Source of the DNA: Peiella sedimenti
GTDB lineage: Bacteria > Pseudomonadota > Alphaproteobacteria > Caulobacterales > Caulobacteraceae
DNA length: 64,000 nucleotides
Direction of reading: 5' to 3'
Assembly (NCBI RefSeq): GCF_030504955.1
Contig: NZ_JAUKTR010000006.1
Span: 164,251-228,250, forward strand
Shown here: in pieces, positions 13,611 to 23,599 of the stretch
How the letters are laid out: every line of letters begins with the position of its first letter
Numbering within the stretch: the first letter of the stretch is position 1
Notes under the pieces: generated by a model
What the model was told of the DNA's origin: nothing
Database searches by the model: none
Seen by the model: only the letters and a program-made list of their open reading frames with translations
Position numbers and translations under genes: made by a program

Positions 13611-13687
13611 TGGTACCGCCTCCCCGGTTCGAACGGGGGACCTCCAGAGCCACAATCTGGCGCTCTAACCAACTGAGCTAAGGCGGC
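13611..13687 (-). tRNA. tRNA-His (GTG), presumed phage attachment target
   Basis: The reverse strand folds into a standard cloverleaf: acceptor GCCGCCT/AGGCGGT, D-arm with AGCTCAGTTGGTTAGAGC, anticodon loop TTGTGGC (anticodon GTG), T-loop TTCGAAC, and an encoded CCA (13611-13613). There is no G-1 opposite the discriminator; the end is G1-U72 with A73, the unusual form known in alphaproteobacteria. The 3' end points at the prophage, and an AT-rich strip (about 13580-13612) adjoins it. Confidence 0.95.
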
Positions 13688-13702
13688 GCTGCGAAATGCA
13701 GA

Positions 13703-13723
13703 GAGGCGGCTTTTAGCCGCCTC
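13703..13723 (-). terminator. Hairpin downstream of the erythromycin-esterase-like gene
   Basis: A perfect 8-bp stem GAGGCGGC/GCCGCCTC with a 5-base loop lies 28 bases past the stop of the reverse-strand gene ending at 13752 and just ahead of tRNA-His. The following bases on the reverse strand contain only a short T-rich run, so termination efficiency is uncertain. Confidence 0.55.
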
Positions 13724-13751
13724 GCCCCGTCCGATCAAGCGCGTCTGAGCT

Positions 13752-15059
13752 TCAAACCAGGTTCTGGGACGGCGTGGAGCCTGACATCACCAGAACGGCG
13801 TCGAAGCCGTGGACTGTCCGGGCCAGATCCCGCTCAACGCGACGGGCCTGGGCGGCGCTCAGCAACGGCCTGAGCGGCCTCAGGTCGATAAGGGTCATGG
13901 CGTCTGGCCAGGCCGCCCGGACAAGCGGCCCGAGGGGGCCGGCGTAGTCGCCGCGCGGTTCCGACGGCTCGTAGGTGAAGGCTGAAGGGTTAAAGACCGC
14001 CGTGCGAGCGCCCTGGCCGGGCAAAACCAAGAGGTGGAAGGCGCGGCCTTCGTCCATGTCGGCCATCTCCGCGACCATGGTCCCAAGGTCGAACGTCTCT
14101 GTGTGGCTGACGCCGCGGACCATGTGACTGGCCCCGAACTTGAAGAACAGCTTGGGGCGCCGGCCCTCGGCCTGCGCCGCCCGCCAGTAGCGACGCAGGT
14201 TAGCGCGGTTCAGGTCGTTGCGGGTCTGATTCGAGCGCCAGTTCTGCCCGGCCCCGAAGTCACGATTGATCACGAAGGTGCGCTCGAGCGTGGTCAGGAT
14301 CACTTGGGCCGCCTCGGGCGCGTCTGGCCACGAGGCCTGCACCGCCTGCACCAGCGCCGGGTCGCCGCTGAAGCCGTAGATGAACTGCGGGTTGCGGGTC
14401 TGCTCGAACTGCGCCCAGGACTCGGCTGAGGCGCGCTTCAGGGTCTCAAGCGCGGTCTGGGCGGCAGGCGGCTTGGGCATTTCCTCAAGTTGGCCGATCA
14501 GGCGGCGGTCCGCGCCCATCTCGTAGTCCAGACCCCAGAGCACCTGGCGCACCCCGGGACGGGACGCGCGGGCCGTGGCCAGCCATTCGGCCTCCTCGCG
14601 CATGGTGAAGAAGGCCGCGAAGCTGCCCGGCTGAGCGAAGAAGGCGCGCAGGCCGTCCAATCCTCCCTTTGCCGCCTCGTCGAGCGCGTCGGCCATGGGC
14701 GGGGAGGTTTCGATCACGGCATGGTCGTACCCGTCGCCGCCCAGCGCCTCGAACAACTGGCCGGCCAGACGCGCGTTCTCGGCGATGCCGTGCTCTTCGC
14801 CGAGGAGGAAGTGTTTGGCGGCCCGCGCCTCTGACAGAAGGGCGTCCCAGGCCGGGCCCGAGAAGGCCCCGTCGTTGTGATCGAGACGCAGCCGGTTGGC
14901 TTCCGCCGCGGCCGTCAGGCGCCCAAGCACCGCAGGCGGGGCGGCGGGCTGGGGAGCCGGCGGGGCCGGAGCCGGCTCCTGCGCCTGGGAGCCGCCCGCT
15001 GTCAGGGCTAGGGATCCTCCGGCAAGGCCGGCGAAGAGGCTGCGACGATCCAGATGCAT
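13752..15059 (-). CDS. Tat-exported erythromycin esterase-like protein
   Basis: A 435-residue protein; I start it at 15059 (MHLDRRSLFAGLAGG) because that yields a twin-arginine signal peptide. After a Pro/Ala-rich linker (about 25-45) comes an EreA/ChaN-like fold: FLLGEEHGIAENARLAGQLF carries the GExHG motif, HAVIETSPPMADAL the second acidic strand, and KLFFKFGASHMVRG a later His. Erythromycin esterases use these Glu/His residues for hydrolysis. Most chromosomal relatives have unknown substrates, so resistance should not be assumed. It is the first chromosomal gene beyond tRNA-His. Confidence 0.7.
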   Translation of the reverse strand: MHLDRRSLFAGLAGGSLALTAGGSQAQEPAPAPPAPQPAAPPAVLGRLTAAAEANRLRLDHNDGAFSGPAWDALLSEARAAKHFLLGEEHGIAENARLAGQLFEALGGDGYDHAVIETSPPMADALDEAAKGGLDGLRAFFAQPGSFAAFFTMREEAEWLATARASRPGVRQVLWGLDYEMGADRRLIGQLEEMPKPPAAQTALETLKRASAESWAQFEQTRNPQFIYGFSGDPALVQAVQASWPDAPEAAQVILTTLERTFVINRDFGAGQNWRSNQTRNDLNRANLRRYWRAAQAEGRRPKLFFKFGASHMVRGVSHTETFDLGTMVAEMADMDEGRAFHLLVLPGQGARTAVFNPSAFTYEPSEPRGDYAGPLGPLVRAAWPDAMTLIDLRPLRPLLSAAQARRVERDLARTVHGFDAVLVMSGSTPSQNLV

Positions 15060-15155
15060 GACGGTGTCCCCCGGTGGTTCGGCGAGGACGATACCGCCCT
15101 TCGACATCAAGAGGCTATCAGGACTGAGGTTGGATGCGCGGTCGATCTTGCGGAA

Positions 15156-16010
15156 TCAGGCCGCGTCGAGTCCCAGGTCGAGAACCGGCGCCGAGTGGGT
15201 GAGGGCGCCGACCGAGATGACGTCGACGCCAGTCTCCGCCACCGCCCGCACAGTCTGTAGGTTTACGCCGCCCGAGGCCTCGATCCGCGCCCGGCCCGCC
15301 ACAAGATCGACAGCCTTTTTCAGATCCGGGATGGTGAAGTTGTCCAGCAGAACGACGTCGGGGCCCAGGCCGATGACCTCGCCCAGCTGATCCAGATCAT
15401 CGACCTCGATTTCGACGCTCGTCAGGTGCCCCCGTCGCTCCAGGGCGGTCTGCAGAGCGGCGGCCGCCCCGCCACACGCCGCAATGTGATTGTCCTTGAT
15501 GAGGATGGCGTCAGCCAGACTGTGGCGGTGGTTGAGGCCGCCGCCGCAGGCGACGGCGTATTTCTGGAGCCCCCTCAGCCCCGGCAGGGTCTTGCGGGTA
15601 TCGGCGATACGCACCGGCAGATCCGCCACGGCGTCCACGTAGGCGCGGGTGAGAGTGGCGACGCCGCTGAGGTGGCAAACGAGGTTCAACGCCGTGCGCT
15701 CGGCCGCCAGGATGGCCCTGGCCGAACCGCTGACGGTGGCGACCGCGGCGCCCGGCTCCAGCGTGTCGCCGTCGGACCTATGCGGCTCGAACCTGACCTC
15801 GGCATCGAGCGCGCGGAAGGCGATCCGCACGCAATCCAGCCCGGCCAGGACACCCTCGGTCCGGGCCGTCAGGCGGACAGACTGATGACGGTCGCGCAGA
15901 AGACAAGCGGCCGTGGTCACGTCTCCGGCGGAAGCCAGATCTTCCGCCAGCGCCAGGCGAACCACGGGCTCAATGAGGAAGTCGGGCAGGGGGGCGGGGC
16001 GCGGGATCAT
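15156..16010 (-). CDS. nadC: Nicotinate-nucleotide pyrophosphorylase (quinolinate phosphoribosyltransferase)
   Basis: A 284-residue cytoplasmic enzyme that converts quinolinate and PRPP to nicotinate mononucleotide, CO2 and pyrophosphate, the third step of de novo NAD synthesis. Diagnostic motifs: ERTALNLVCHLSGVAT, DTRKTLPGLR, KYAVACGGGLNHR, ILIKDNHI, VEIEVD, LLDNF and EASGGV. The ATG overlaps the nadB stop by four bases (ATGA on the reverse strand), so nadC is the last gene of the nadA-nadB-nadC operon. Confidence 0.97.
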   Translation of the reverse strand: MIPRPAPLPDFLIEPVVRLALAEDLASAGDVTTAACLLRDRHQSVRLTARTEGVLAGLDCVRIAFRALDAEVRFEPHRSDGDTLEPGAAVATVSGSARAILAAERTALNLVCHLSGVATLTRAYVDAVADLPVRIADTRKTLPGLRGLQKYAVACGGGLNHRHSLADAILIKDNHIAACGGAAAALQTALERRGHLTSVEIEVDDLDQLGEVIGLGPDVVLLDNFTIPDLKKAVDLVAGRARIEASGGVNLQTVRAVAETGVDVISVGALTHSAPVLDLGLDAA

Positions 16011-17509
16011 GCGGCGGCCTTGGGTTGGAGCGGCGAATGAACTGGGGCGACTGGACCGTCGGAGCGCAGGTGTGCCCCGCGACTCTCCCGCCTCGCAAGA
16101 GCCGCCGCTGCAAGGATTCGAGCGGCTGTCAGAGACAGGCTGTCGGGGTGACCAGACTCAAGACGCGCAATCAGGCCCAACAGCTCGTTCAGGCCCGCCT
16201 CGTCGCGGACAACGCCGGCATGGCGACTCATGCCCTGCCGAAGTTGCGCGAGCGCCTGGGGGGGCAGGTCCAAGCCATAGCCCCGCGTCGCGATCCGGCC
16301 CGGGACCTCGGAAGCCGCGGAGGCGAGCAGGCCGGCGCGATGACCGGCCAGAGCGGCCTCCAAAAGGGCGTTGGACGCCAGCCGGTTCGCGCCGTGGACG
16401 CCGGTCCGGGCGCACTCACCCGCGGCGAACAGGTTCGCCAGGCTGGTGCGACCGTGCAGGTCGGCGTGAACGCCCCCCATGTGATAGTGCGCGGCCGGCG
16501 CGACTGGGAGGGGCTCATCACGCGGATCGAGACCAAAGCGGCGGCAAGCTTCGAATACGCCAGGGAAACGGCTGGGGAACTCGGACCCAATCACTCGGGC
16601 GTCGAGGAAAACCTGCCCATGCATGTGGGCGTGAGTGTGAACGGCGGCGGCGACCACATCGCGCGGCGCCAGATCGCCGAGAGGATGGACACCCTCCATG
16701 ACGGCGCTGCCGTCCCGTCCGATCAGCCGGGCCCCTTCACCGCGCAGGGCCTCCGTCAGCAACGGGGCTGGATCGGCGCCGACGTCGAGCGCGGTGGGGT
16801 GGAACTGCACGAACTCGGCGTCCGCCACCTTGGCCCCTGCTCGCGCAGCCACCGCCAGACCATGCCCCTGCAGCTGAGGCGGGTTGGTGGTCACCGCGTA
16901 AAGCCCGCCTAAGCCCCCCGTGGCCAGGATGACCGCCCGGGCCGCGATCTCGGTGACGCGCTGCCCCCGAGACAGGACGACGCCGCGGACCTCACCGTTT
17001 GGTCCCGTCATCAGACCCCTTAGAGTCGCGCTCTCCAGGACGGTGACATGGGCGGCGGCGAGCACGGCCCGCATCACCACCTCAGTCAACTTCAGGCCGG
17101 CGCCGTCCCCGCCGATGCGAGCGACTCGGGGGCGGCTGTGCGCGGCCTCCAGGCTTTGCAGCAGCCGACCCGTCGCATCACGATCGAACGGAGCGCCCAG
17201 GGCGAGAAGGCGCTCGATCACCTGCGGCGCCGAGGCGGCCAGATCCCGCACGGCCTCCGGATCACAGAGGCCAGCGCCCGCCGCGAGCGTGTCGTCCGCA
17301 TGGAGGGCGGGGCTGTCGTCTTCGCCCACGGCGGCCGCGACGCCACCCTGGGCCCAAGCGGAGGCGCAACCCTGACCCAACGGTGCAGGCGAGACCAGAA
17401 GGACGGGGCAGGGCCCCGCCGACAGGGCAGCGGACAGGCCGGCGAGGCCAGCCCCGACGACGACGATCCCGTCGAAGCGGCGGCGCTCGGCCTGCGTGGT
17501 CACGCCCAT
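16007..17509 (-). CDS. nadB: L-aspartate oxidase
   Basis: A 500-residue FAD enzyme that oxidises L-aspartate to iminoaspartate for NadA. It has the dinucleotide-binding motif VVVGAGLAGLSAALSA (about 17-32), the second FAD segment AVILATGGLGGLYAVT, the active-site region AHYHMGGVHADLHGRTS and the C-terminal FAD contact ANRLASNALLEAALAG. A helical C-terminal domain completes the succinate dehydrogenase-flavoprotein-like fold. Its start (17509) lies inside the end of nadA and its stop overlaps nadC. Confidence 0.97.
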   Translation of the reverse strand: MGVTTQAERRRFDGIVVVGAGLAGLSAALSAGPCPVLLVSPAPLGQGCASAWAQGGVAAAVGEDDSPALHADDTLAAGAGLCDPEAVRDLAASAPQVIERLLALGAPFDRDATGRLLQSLEAAHSRPRVARIGGDGAGLKLTEVVMRAVLAAAHVTVLESATLRGLMTGPNGEVRGVVLSRGQRVTEIAARAVILATGGLGGLYAVTTNPPQLQGHGLAVAARAGAKVADAEFVQFHPTALDVGADPAPLLTEALRGEGARLIGRDGSAVMEGVHPLGDLAPRDVVAAAVHTHAHMHGQVFLDARVIGSEFPSRFPGVFEACRRFGLDPRDEPLPVAPAAHYHMGGVHADLHGRTSLANLFAAGECARTGVHGANRLASNALLEAALAGHRAGLLASAASEVPGRIATRGYGLDLPPQALAQLRQGMSRHAGVVRDEAGLNELLGLIARLESGHPDSLSLTAARILAAAALARRESRGAHLRSDGPVAPVHSPLQPKAAA

Positions 17510-18573
17510 AACAGGTCGACGGCCGCGCCCAGTCGCTCGCGAGCATAGCCGCGACCCTGCGGCGGTGTGGGCAGATCGATCATGCGCTGGACAGCCAGCC
17601 TGGCGCGTTCAGCCACGCCCGGATCGACAGTCACCTCATGGCGGCCGGTCACGAGGCAGTCGCGTATGCCTTCCAGGGTGATCCGCTTCATGTGCGGGCA
17701 CAGGTTGCAGGGCTTGAGGAACTGCACGCCGGGCGCCGAGGCCATCAGATTGTCGGCCATGGAGCACTCGGTCAGCAGCACCACCTGGCCCACGCCTTTC
17801 CTGGCCACGTGGTCCGCCATTGCGGCGGTTGAACCGGCGAAGTCAGCCTCGGCCAGAACGTCGGCGGGGCATTCGGGGTGGGCGAGAATCTCGGCGTCAG
17901 GGTAGGCGGCGCGCATGTCGCGAACATCCTGGGCGTCGAAGCGTTGATGGACCTCGCAGGCGCCTTTCCAGGCCAGGATACGCACCCGCGTCTGGGCCGC
18001 GACGTTGCGTGACAGGTGTTCATCCGGCAGCAGGATGACGGTATCGACGCCCCATTCGCGGGCGGCGTGCTCGACCACCTGCACGGCGTTGGCGCTGGTG
18101 CAGCAGATGTCGACCTCGGCCTTCACCTCGGCCGTTGTGTTCACATAGGCGACGATGGGCAGGGTGGGGTGGCGCTGGCGGATCAGCCGGACGTCCGCCG
18201 CCGTGATGGATGAGGCGAGGCTGCATCCGGCGCGCAGATCAGGGATGAGAACCGTCTTGTCCGGCGCCAGCACCTTGGAGGTCTCGGCCATGAAGAGCAC
18301 GCCCGCCTGGACAATCACCGCAGCGTCACACGCGGCCGCCTCACGGGCCAACCCGAGGCTATCCCCGACGAAGTCGCCGACGCCGTGGAAGATTTCCGGG
18401 GTCATATAATTGTGCGCCAGGATGACCGCATTGCGCTCCCGCTTGAGCGCATTGATCTCGGCGATGAGGGGGGCGTGCACTCGCCATTCCAGAGGCGAGA
18501 CGCGTTCCTTGACCTTATCCCAGATTGCCGAGGTCTCTCGTTCGACCGCCGCCGTGAACCCGCCGTCCGCCAT
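17500..18573 (-). CDS. nadA: Quinolinate synthase
   Basis: A 357-residue [4Fe-4S] enzyme that condenses iminoaspartate with dihydroxyacetone phosphate to quinolinate. The triplicated Rossmann-like domains are recognisable, with AHNYMTPEIFHGVGDFVGDS near the N-terminus and cluster cysteines in VDICCTSANAVQ, LAHPECPADV and LKPCNLCPHMKR. An AGGGAG ribosome binding site precedes the ATG. It is the first gene of nadABC; the operator upstream suggests NAD-responsive control. Confidence 0.97.
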   Translation of the reverse strand: MADGGFTAAVERETSAIWDKVKERVSPLEWRVHAPLIAEINALKRERNAVILAHNYMTPEIFHGVGDFVGDSLGLAREAAACDAAVIVQAGVLFMAETSKVLAPDKTVLIPDLRAGCSLASSITAADVRLIRQRHPTLPIVAYVNTTAEVKAEVDICCTSANAVQVVEHAAREWGVDTVILLPDEHLSRNVAAQTRVRILAWKGACEVHQRFDAQDVRDMRAAYPDAEILAHPECPADVLAEADFAGSTAAMADHVARKGVGQVVLLTECSMADNLMASAPGVQFLKPCNLCPHMKRITLEGIRDCLVTGRHEVTVDPGVAERARLAVQRMIDLPTPPQGRGYARERLGAAVDLLWA

Positions 18574-18590
18574 GGTCGTCGCTCCCTACG

Positions 18591-18613
18591 CTTATGCTAT
18601 AGATGAGCATAAG
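18591..18613 (-). promoter_or_regulatory. Palindromic operator upstream of nadABC (NadQ-type candidate)
   Basis: CTTATGCT (18591-18598) and AGCATAAG (18606-18613) form perfect 8-bp arms around a 7-base spacer, 18-40 bases before the nadA ATG. A possible promoter (TTGCAC, 16-base spacer, TATCTT on the reverse strand) lies just upstream, which would place the operator at the start of the transcript. Alphaproteobacterial nadABC operons are often controlled by NadQ; assigning this site to NadQ is an inference. Confidence 0.6.
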
Positions 18614-18665
18614 TCTCACGTAAGATAGGCCTCTCGGCGGCCGGTGCAAGCGCAGCCCGGCAAAA

Positions 18666-21600
18666 TCAGTTCGGCGAGGCTGCGTTCGTCAGCACATCCG
18701 TGAGGGCTTCGGTCAGCTCGGCCTCGTCGTAAGGCTTGCGCAGCAGGGGCCAGGGAACGTCCTGCAGAGCGTCGCCTAGGCTGTCGCCGGGATAGCCCGA
18801 GCTCAGCAGCACCGCCAAGCGGGGCCGGCGGGAGATGGCCTCTCGAGCGAGCGCCACGCCGTTCATGCCGCCCGGCATGATGATGTCAGTCATCAAGAGG
18901 TCGAAGCCGCTCTGCGACAGCTTCGAGAGAGCCTCGCCCGCATCGCCCGCCCGCTCGACCTTGAGGCCGAGCCCCTGGAGAAGGTCGGCCGCTATATCGC
19001 CCACGGCCATGTCGTCCTCGACCAGGAGCACTGTGCGGCCGGACAGATGAGAGCGGTCACGAGGCGAGGGCGGCGCCGGCTCCGCTGTTTCGCTCGCCTC
19101 GAGCAGTGGCAACAGGATCGAGACGGTGGTCCCGCGGCCAGGCTCGCTCTTGACCTCCACCCCGCCGCCGCTCTGGTGGGCGAAGCCGTGGACCTGCGAT
19201 AGCCCCAGACCCGTGCCCTTGCCGACATCCTTGGTCGTGAAGAAGGGCTCGAATATGCGGTCCAGCACATGGGGCGGGATGCCCGAGCCCGTGTCCTCCA
19301 CGGAGACCCGAGCGAAATCGCCGGCGGGCAGTCCTCGGACCTGATCCTCGGCCAGACTGGCGGCCTCGCAGCGAATGGTGATTCGCCCGCCGCCCGGAGT
19401 GGCGTCGCGCGCATTCACGATCAGGTTCAGCAGGGCCGCCTCGAACTGCCCTGCGTCCACGCTGGCCATCAGAGATTTGCGCGTGCGCGGCAGACGCAAC
19501 TCGACCGCTTCGCCGACGGCCCGCTTCAACAGCGGCGCGCCGGTGCGTATCAGGGCGGTCAGGTTGAGAACCTGAGGTCTCAGCTCCTGCTTGCGCGAGA
19601 AGGCCAGAAGCTGGTGCGTCAACTGCTCGCCACGGCGGGCGGCCGACAGCGCCGCTTCGCCCAAGCGTTTTAGCCGACCCGTATCCTCGGGTGATTTCAG
19701 GATCATCTCGAGGCCGCCGATGACGACCGTCAGAAGATTGTTGAAGTCGTGCGCCACGCCGCCCGTCAGGCGCCCGACCGCCTCCATGCGCTGGGCGTGG
19801 ACCAGGGCTTCTTCGGCGCGAGACTTCTCTTCAAGCGCCGCGGCGACGCGCTCTTCGAGAAGTTCGTTGAGGCGGGTGAGGTCGCGCTCGACTTGCCTAG
19901 CCTCTGTGATGTCGTATGCCACGCCCACAAAACCCGCCAAAGCCCCCGTCCGGTCGAGGCGCGGCTGGGAGTAGGAGCGCAGCCAGCGGTACTCGCCGTC
20001 GTGGCGCCGGTAGCGAGCCTCGAGCGGGAAGGCCTTTCGTGAGGCTTCCCCCGCCAGAGATTCACGGATCACGCGGTCGATGTCGTCGGGGTGCAGGGCG
20101 GCGCGCCAGTCCGCCGTCAGGGCGTCCTCATAGGTTCCGCCGTGAAAGCGGACATAGGTCTCATTGACGAAGGCCCGGGTTCGGTCGGCGTTGGTCACCC
20201 AAATCAGGATCGGCGCGCTATTGGCTATCGCGCGGAAGCGCTCCTCGCTCTCCCGCACGGCGGCCTGGGCGCGCGCCCGTTCAAGCGCGGCCCACTTGCG
20301 GGCTGCAAGTTCCTGGACCAGTTGGGCCTCCGCCTCGGTCCACTCGCGGGGTTCGTTCGTGTGGACGAAGAAGAGGGCGATGAGGTGGTTGCCGCGCACC
20401 AGGGGCGCGCCGAGGAAGCCGCGCACGCCGATGCGTTCGTAGGCGTCGGCGTGGCTCTTTGTGCGTGCGTCCCTGCACACGTCCGCGATAGCGAAGGGAC
20501 GGCCGCGCTTGAGGTCGGCGAGCAGTCGCGGCCCGAAATCCCGCATCGTCCACAGACCGGTCAGGTCGGCGGCGCCGTCGCGCGCCCAGGCGTTGCGGAT
20601 CGACAGCCGCTCCTCCGCCTCGTCGACCTCGCCGAAGCCGGCGCGGTCCGCCTCGAGGTGCGCGCCCACGGCCTCGGCCGCCACGCGCATCAGGTCGTCA
20701 GGATCGCTAACCTCGCGCAGGCGGTCGGACAGGCCGATGAGGAAGTCCTTGCGGGACTGCTCGTCGCGCAAAACGCGCTCCGCCTCGCGCAGGTCGGTGA
20801 TGTCGGTGTTGGTCCCAAACCACTGGGTGATGGCGCCTGACTCATCGCGAATCGGTCGGGCGCGGGACAGGAACCAGCGCCACTCTCCTGCGGCGGAGCG
20901 CATCGGGAAGGTGTCTTCCCACGGTTCTCCTGCAGCGACGTTGCTGAAGAAGCGCTCTCGCGTGACCCCCCAATAATCGGGATGAAGAATCGTATTCCAG
21001 TCCCAAGTCATTCCGTCGGCGGGATCGGCTCCGATGAACTCGTACCAGCGGTCATTGAACCAATAGATGTCGCCGTCGGCGTCGGCCATCCACGCGATCT
21101 GGGGGATGTTGTCGGCGACGGCGCGGAATCGGGCTTCGCTATGCCTTAGCGCGGCCTCGGCGCGACGGGCGTCCGTCACGTCAACATTGACGCCGATCAT
21201 CCCCAGGAACGCTCCGTCGGCATCGAAACGGGGAAGGGCTTCGGTGGTCAGCGTGCGCCACTCGCCGTCGTACCGGCGATACCGAGCTTCGACGGAGAAG
21301 GCCGCCTCGGCCTCCAAGGCGGCGGCCGTCGCGCGCCAGACGATCCCGGCGTCGTCGGGATGAAGCGTGTCTGACCAGCTGAACAGCGAAAGGTCATCCG
21401 ACACGCCCCAAAAGGCCCGCAGGGCGCGGTTCAGGTGCTGGCACTCGCCTTCCGGGCCGCTCATCCAGAGCATGACCGGCGCGGCCTCGCTCAGCAGGCG
21501 GAAACGCTGTTCGCTTTCCCTCAGCGAGGCTTCCGCCACCTTTTGGGGGGTGATGTCGCGGTTGACCCCGAGCACCTTCGTCACCCGGCCAGAGGCGTCG

Positions 21601-22493
21601 TACTGAGGGCGGCCTTCGCTGGCGCACCAACGGATGGAACCGTCGGGCTGGGGCACCCGGTACTCGACCTCGTAGGGCTCGCCCAGCAGGGCCCGCGACC
21701 GGGCCGCCATGACCGCCGGCTGGTCGTCCGGATGCACCTTTGACGCCAGGTCCAGATAGGCGACGCCGTCCTCGACCTCGACGCCCCAGTTCGAACGGTA
21801 GCCGTCGGAAACGGCGAGGCGATCCGAGGCCAGATCCCACTCCCAGGCGCCCAGCCGCCCGGCCTGCAGGGCCATGCTGAAACGCGACTCCGTCTCGGAC
21901 TTGGCGGCGCGGGCGCGACGCTCGGCTTCAAGGCTGTCGTTGAGCGCGCTCATGTCGCGTCGGAGGGCCACGGCGATTTCGGCCAGCGCGAGGCCGACGA
22001 CGATGAAGATCGTCAGCCCCGTCGCCAGCCTGGCGAAATCGGCCTCGGCGCCCTGGGTGGAGACGGCGGTCCCCCAAGCCAGGAGACCAGAGGCCAAGAG
22101 GGCGGTCAGGCCGCCGATCCGGCCTTTCCACAGGGCGACAGCGAGCACCGCAGGCAGGAAAAGGATGAAGCCGGTCGTCGCGCCCAGGACAGGGGTCAGG
22201 GCCAGACGCACGAGCAGAACGGTCGCAGCTGCAGCAAGACCCGTAAGGGCGGCTGAGAGCACTGACGGCTCCGGCGCCAGGGCCAGACGCCGTACCAATG
22301 CCTCCAGACTGAAGCGCGCCCCCTTCCTCCCCTTCAAAACTTCCCCCTCGCACGAGACTTGCGATCTGCCGGAACGCTCAAGCTCGGCTTTCGTTGCGTC
22401 CCTCTGGCCGCCACAGTCCTGTGGTGGCATGTGAACTGACTCAGCCGCTCGCGGGAGCCCGTCATCCGTCACCTTAGCCGATACTGGACCCAT
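18666..22493 (-). CDS. Hybrid sensor histidine kinase, membrane domain + four PAS + GAF + receiver
   Basis: A frame of up to 1275 residues; the true start is probably later than 22493, because residues 1-60 look unstructured and the divergent gene begins at the next base. Order: membrane region (about 78-180; [23 protein letters not shown]4118/MASE-like), three PAS domains (about 205-575), a GAF domain (about 580-745), a fourth PAS (about 745-865), HisKA with phospho-acceptor [15 protein letters not shown], HATPase_c with the G box [20 protein letters not shown], and a C-terminal receiver with Asp in [14 protein letters not shown]. It should sense multiple small-molecule or redox cues and signal internally. 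No partner response regulator is adjacent. Confidence 0.85.
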   Translation of the reverse strand: MGPVSAKVTDDGLPRAAESVHMPPQDCGGQRDATKAELERSGRSQVSCEGEVLKGRKGARFSLEALVRRLALAPEPSVLSAALTGLAAAATVLLVRLALTPVLGATTGFILFLPAVLAVALWKGRIGGLTALLASGLLAWGTAVSTQGAEADFARLATGLTIFIVVGLALAEIAVALRRDMSALNDSLEAERRARAAKSETESRFSMALQAGRLGAWEWDLASDRLAVSDGYRSNWGVEVEDGVAYLDLASKVHPDDQPAVMAARSRALLGEPYEVEYRVPQPDGSIRWCASEGRPQYDASGRVTKVLGVNRDITPQKVAEASLRESEQRFRLLSEAAPVMLWMSGPEGECQHLNRALRAFWGVSDDLSLFSWSDTLHPDDAGIVWRATAAALEAEAAFSVEARYRRYDGEWRTLTTEALPRFDADGAFLGMIGVNVDVTDARRAEAALRHSEARFRAVADNIPQIAWMADADGDIYWFNDRWYEFIGADPADGMTWDWNTILHPDYWGVTRERFFSNVAAGEPWEDTFPMRSAAGEWRWFLSRARPIRDESGAITQWFGTNTDITDLREAERVLRDEQSRKDFLIGLSDRLREVSDPDDLMRVAAEAVGAHLEADRAGFGEVDEAEERLSIRNAWARDGAADLTGLWTMRDFGPRLLADLKRGRPFAIADVCRDARTKSHADAYERIGVRGFLGAPLVRGNHLIALFFVHTNEPREWTEAEAQLVQELAARKWAALERARAQAAVRESEERFRAIANSAPILIWVTNADRTRAFVNETYVRFHGGTYEDALTADWRAALHPDDIDRVIRESLAGEASRKAFPLEARYRRHDGEYRWLRSYSQPRLDRTGALAGFVGVAYDITEARQVERDLTRLNELLEERVAAALEEKSRAEEALVHAQRMEAVGRLTGGVAHDFNNLLTVVIGGLEMILKSPEDTGRLKRLGEAALSAARRGEQLTHQLLAFSRKQELRPQVLNLTALIRTGAPLLKRAVGEAVELRLPRTRKSLMASVDAGQFEAALLNLIVNARDATPGGGRITIRCEAASLAEDQVRGLPAGDFARVSVEDTGSGIPPHVLDRIFEPFFTTKDVGKGTGLGLSQVHGFAHQSGGGVEVKSEPGRGTTVSILLPLLEASETAEPAPPSPRDRSHLSGRTVLLVEDDMAVGDIAADLLQGLGLKVERAGDAGEALSKLSQSGFDLLMTDIIMPGGMNGVALAREAISRRPRLAVLLSSGYPGDSLGDALQDVPWPLLRKPYDEAELTEALTDVLTNAASPN

Positions 22494-23576
22494 TTGCGCC
22501 GGAGGCTTCCTGGGCCCGCGTGGGCGGCGCTGGCGGTGGTGCTGAGCGCTTCAGCGGTCGGCGGTGAGGGGGTCACGCTCGCGCCGTCGCGGGACCTGGC
22601 CGCCGAAATGGTCGCCATGCCCTCCGGCGTCGCAGCGGCGCTGCGGCGGGCTTCCGGACTGACGCCGATCGATGTGTTCACCCCAGGCTGGACAAGCATC
22701 AGCCTGGCGGGGCGGCCCTCGCTGCTGGATTCCACGGTGGACGGCGCGCGCGCCCTGCGCCTGAACGACGCCATTCCCGCGCTGTCCCACATGGTGCGGC
22801 CGGCGACGCCGTTCCGGTTCGCGCCGCGCAGCGAGGCCGACCGCAGGCGGGCTCTGCGCTGCCTCACCCAGGCCGTGTACTACGAAGCGGCGCTGGAAGA
22901 TGAGGCCGGGCGGCTGGCCGTGGCCCAGGTGGTGCTGAACCGGGTGCGCGACCAGAACTATCCCAACAGCATCTGCGGCGTCGTCTATCAGGGCGCTGAG
23001 CGCATCACGGGCTGCCAGTTCAGCTTTACTTGTGACGGCGCCCTATCGCGGCCGCCGGTGGACTGGGCCTGGCGACGAGCGGAGGAGACGGCGCGGCAGG
23101 CCCTGGCCGGGCGCGTGGCCGCCCAGGTGGGGACAGCGACCCACTATCACGCCGACTATGTCTACGCCTGGTGGAGCCCGGCGCTTGTGAAGCTGGCGCA
23201 GATCGGCGCCCACATCTTTTACCGCTGGCCGGGCGCGGCTGGCGAAACGGCCGCCTTTTCCAAGCCCTATGCAGGGGCGGAGCCCGTGATTGACGAGGCG
23301 CGGTTCGCCCGGCCCCGCGTCATGGAGGCCGTCGAGGCGGCCCAGGCCTTGGAATCGGCGGGGGCCGCCGAAGAGGTGCGTACGGTCCAGATCAATGGCC
23401 AGACCCGGACCGTCGGGGTCGTCAGCCTGGGCGGCCGACGCCTGCCGACACGGGACGAGGTGGCGGAGATCAACGCCCGCCTTTCGGCGCTTGAGAAGGC
23501 CGCGCCCCCGCCGCCGGGGGTCACCGAGCTGGAGGTCGAGGAGGTGAACCGGCCTGCGCCCTCGGGTTCAGATTGA
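22494..23576 (+). CDS. Cell wall hydrolase, SleB/CwlJ family
   Basis: A 360-residue exported protein. The first available start is TTG 22494, giving an Arg-rich N-terminus and a hydrophobic signal segment (PAWAALAVVLSASAVGG). The Hydrolase_2 domain spans about 120-245, with the catalytic-type Glu in TQAVYYEAALEDEAGRLAVA, followed by VVLNRVRDQNYPNSICGVVY and the late THYHADYVYAWWSP. The C-terminal third (about 255-360) is a low-complexity Glu/Pro-rich tail. In non-spore-formers these proteins remodel septal or lateral peptidoglycan. It abuts the divergent hybrid-kinase frame with no gap. Confidence 0.85.
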   Translation: MRRRLPGPAWAALAVVLSASAVGGEGVTLAPSRDLAAEMVAMPSGVAAALRRASGLTPIDVFTPGWTSISLAGRPSLLDSTVDGARALRLNDAIPALSHMVRPATPFRFAPRSEADRRRALRCLTQAVYYEAALEDEAGRLAVAQVVLNRVRDQNYPNSICGVVYQGAERITGCQFSFTCDGALSRPPVDWAWRRAEETARQALAGRVAAQVGTATHYHADYVYAWWSPALVKLAQIGAHIFYRWPGAAGETAAFSKPYAGAEPVIDEARFARPRVMEAVEAAQALESAGAAEEVRTVQINGQTRTVGVVSLGGRRLPTRDEVAEINARLSALEKAAPPPPGVTELEVEEVNRPAPSGSD

Positions 23577-23599
23577 ACCCTTTCTGCTGTCACGCTTTT

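Noticed and set aside
13611..13687. tRNA-His as a pseudogene because G-1 is missing
   Set aside because: All arms and CCA are intact, and alphaproteobacterial tRNA-His naturally lacks G-1.
22431..22493. Confident hybrid-kinase start at ATG 22493
   Set aside because: The first 60 residues look unstructured and leave no room for the divergent promoter; the coordinates give the maximal frame only.
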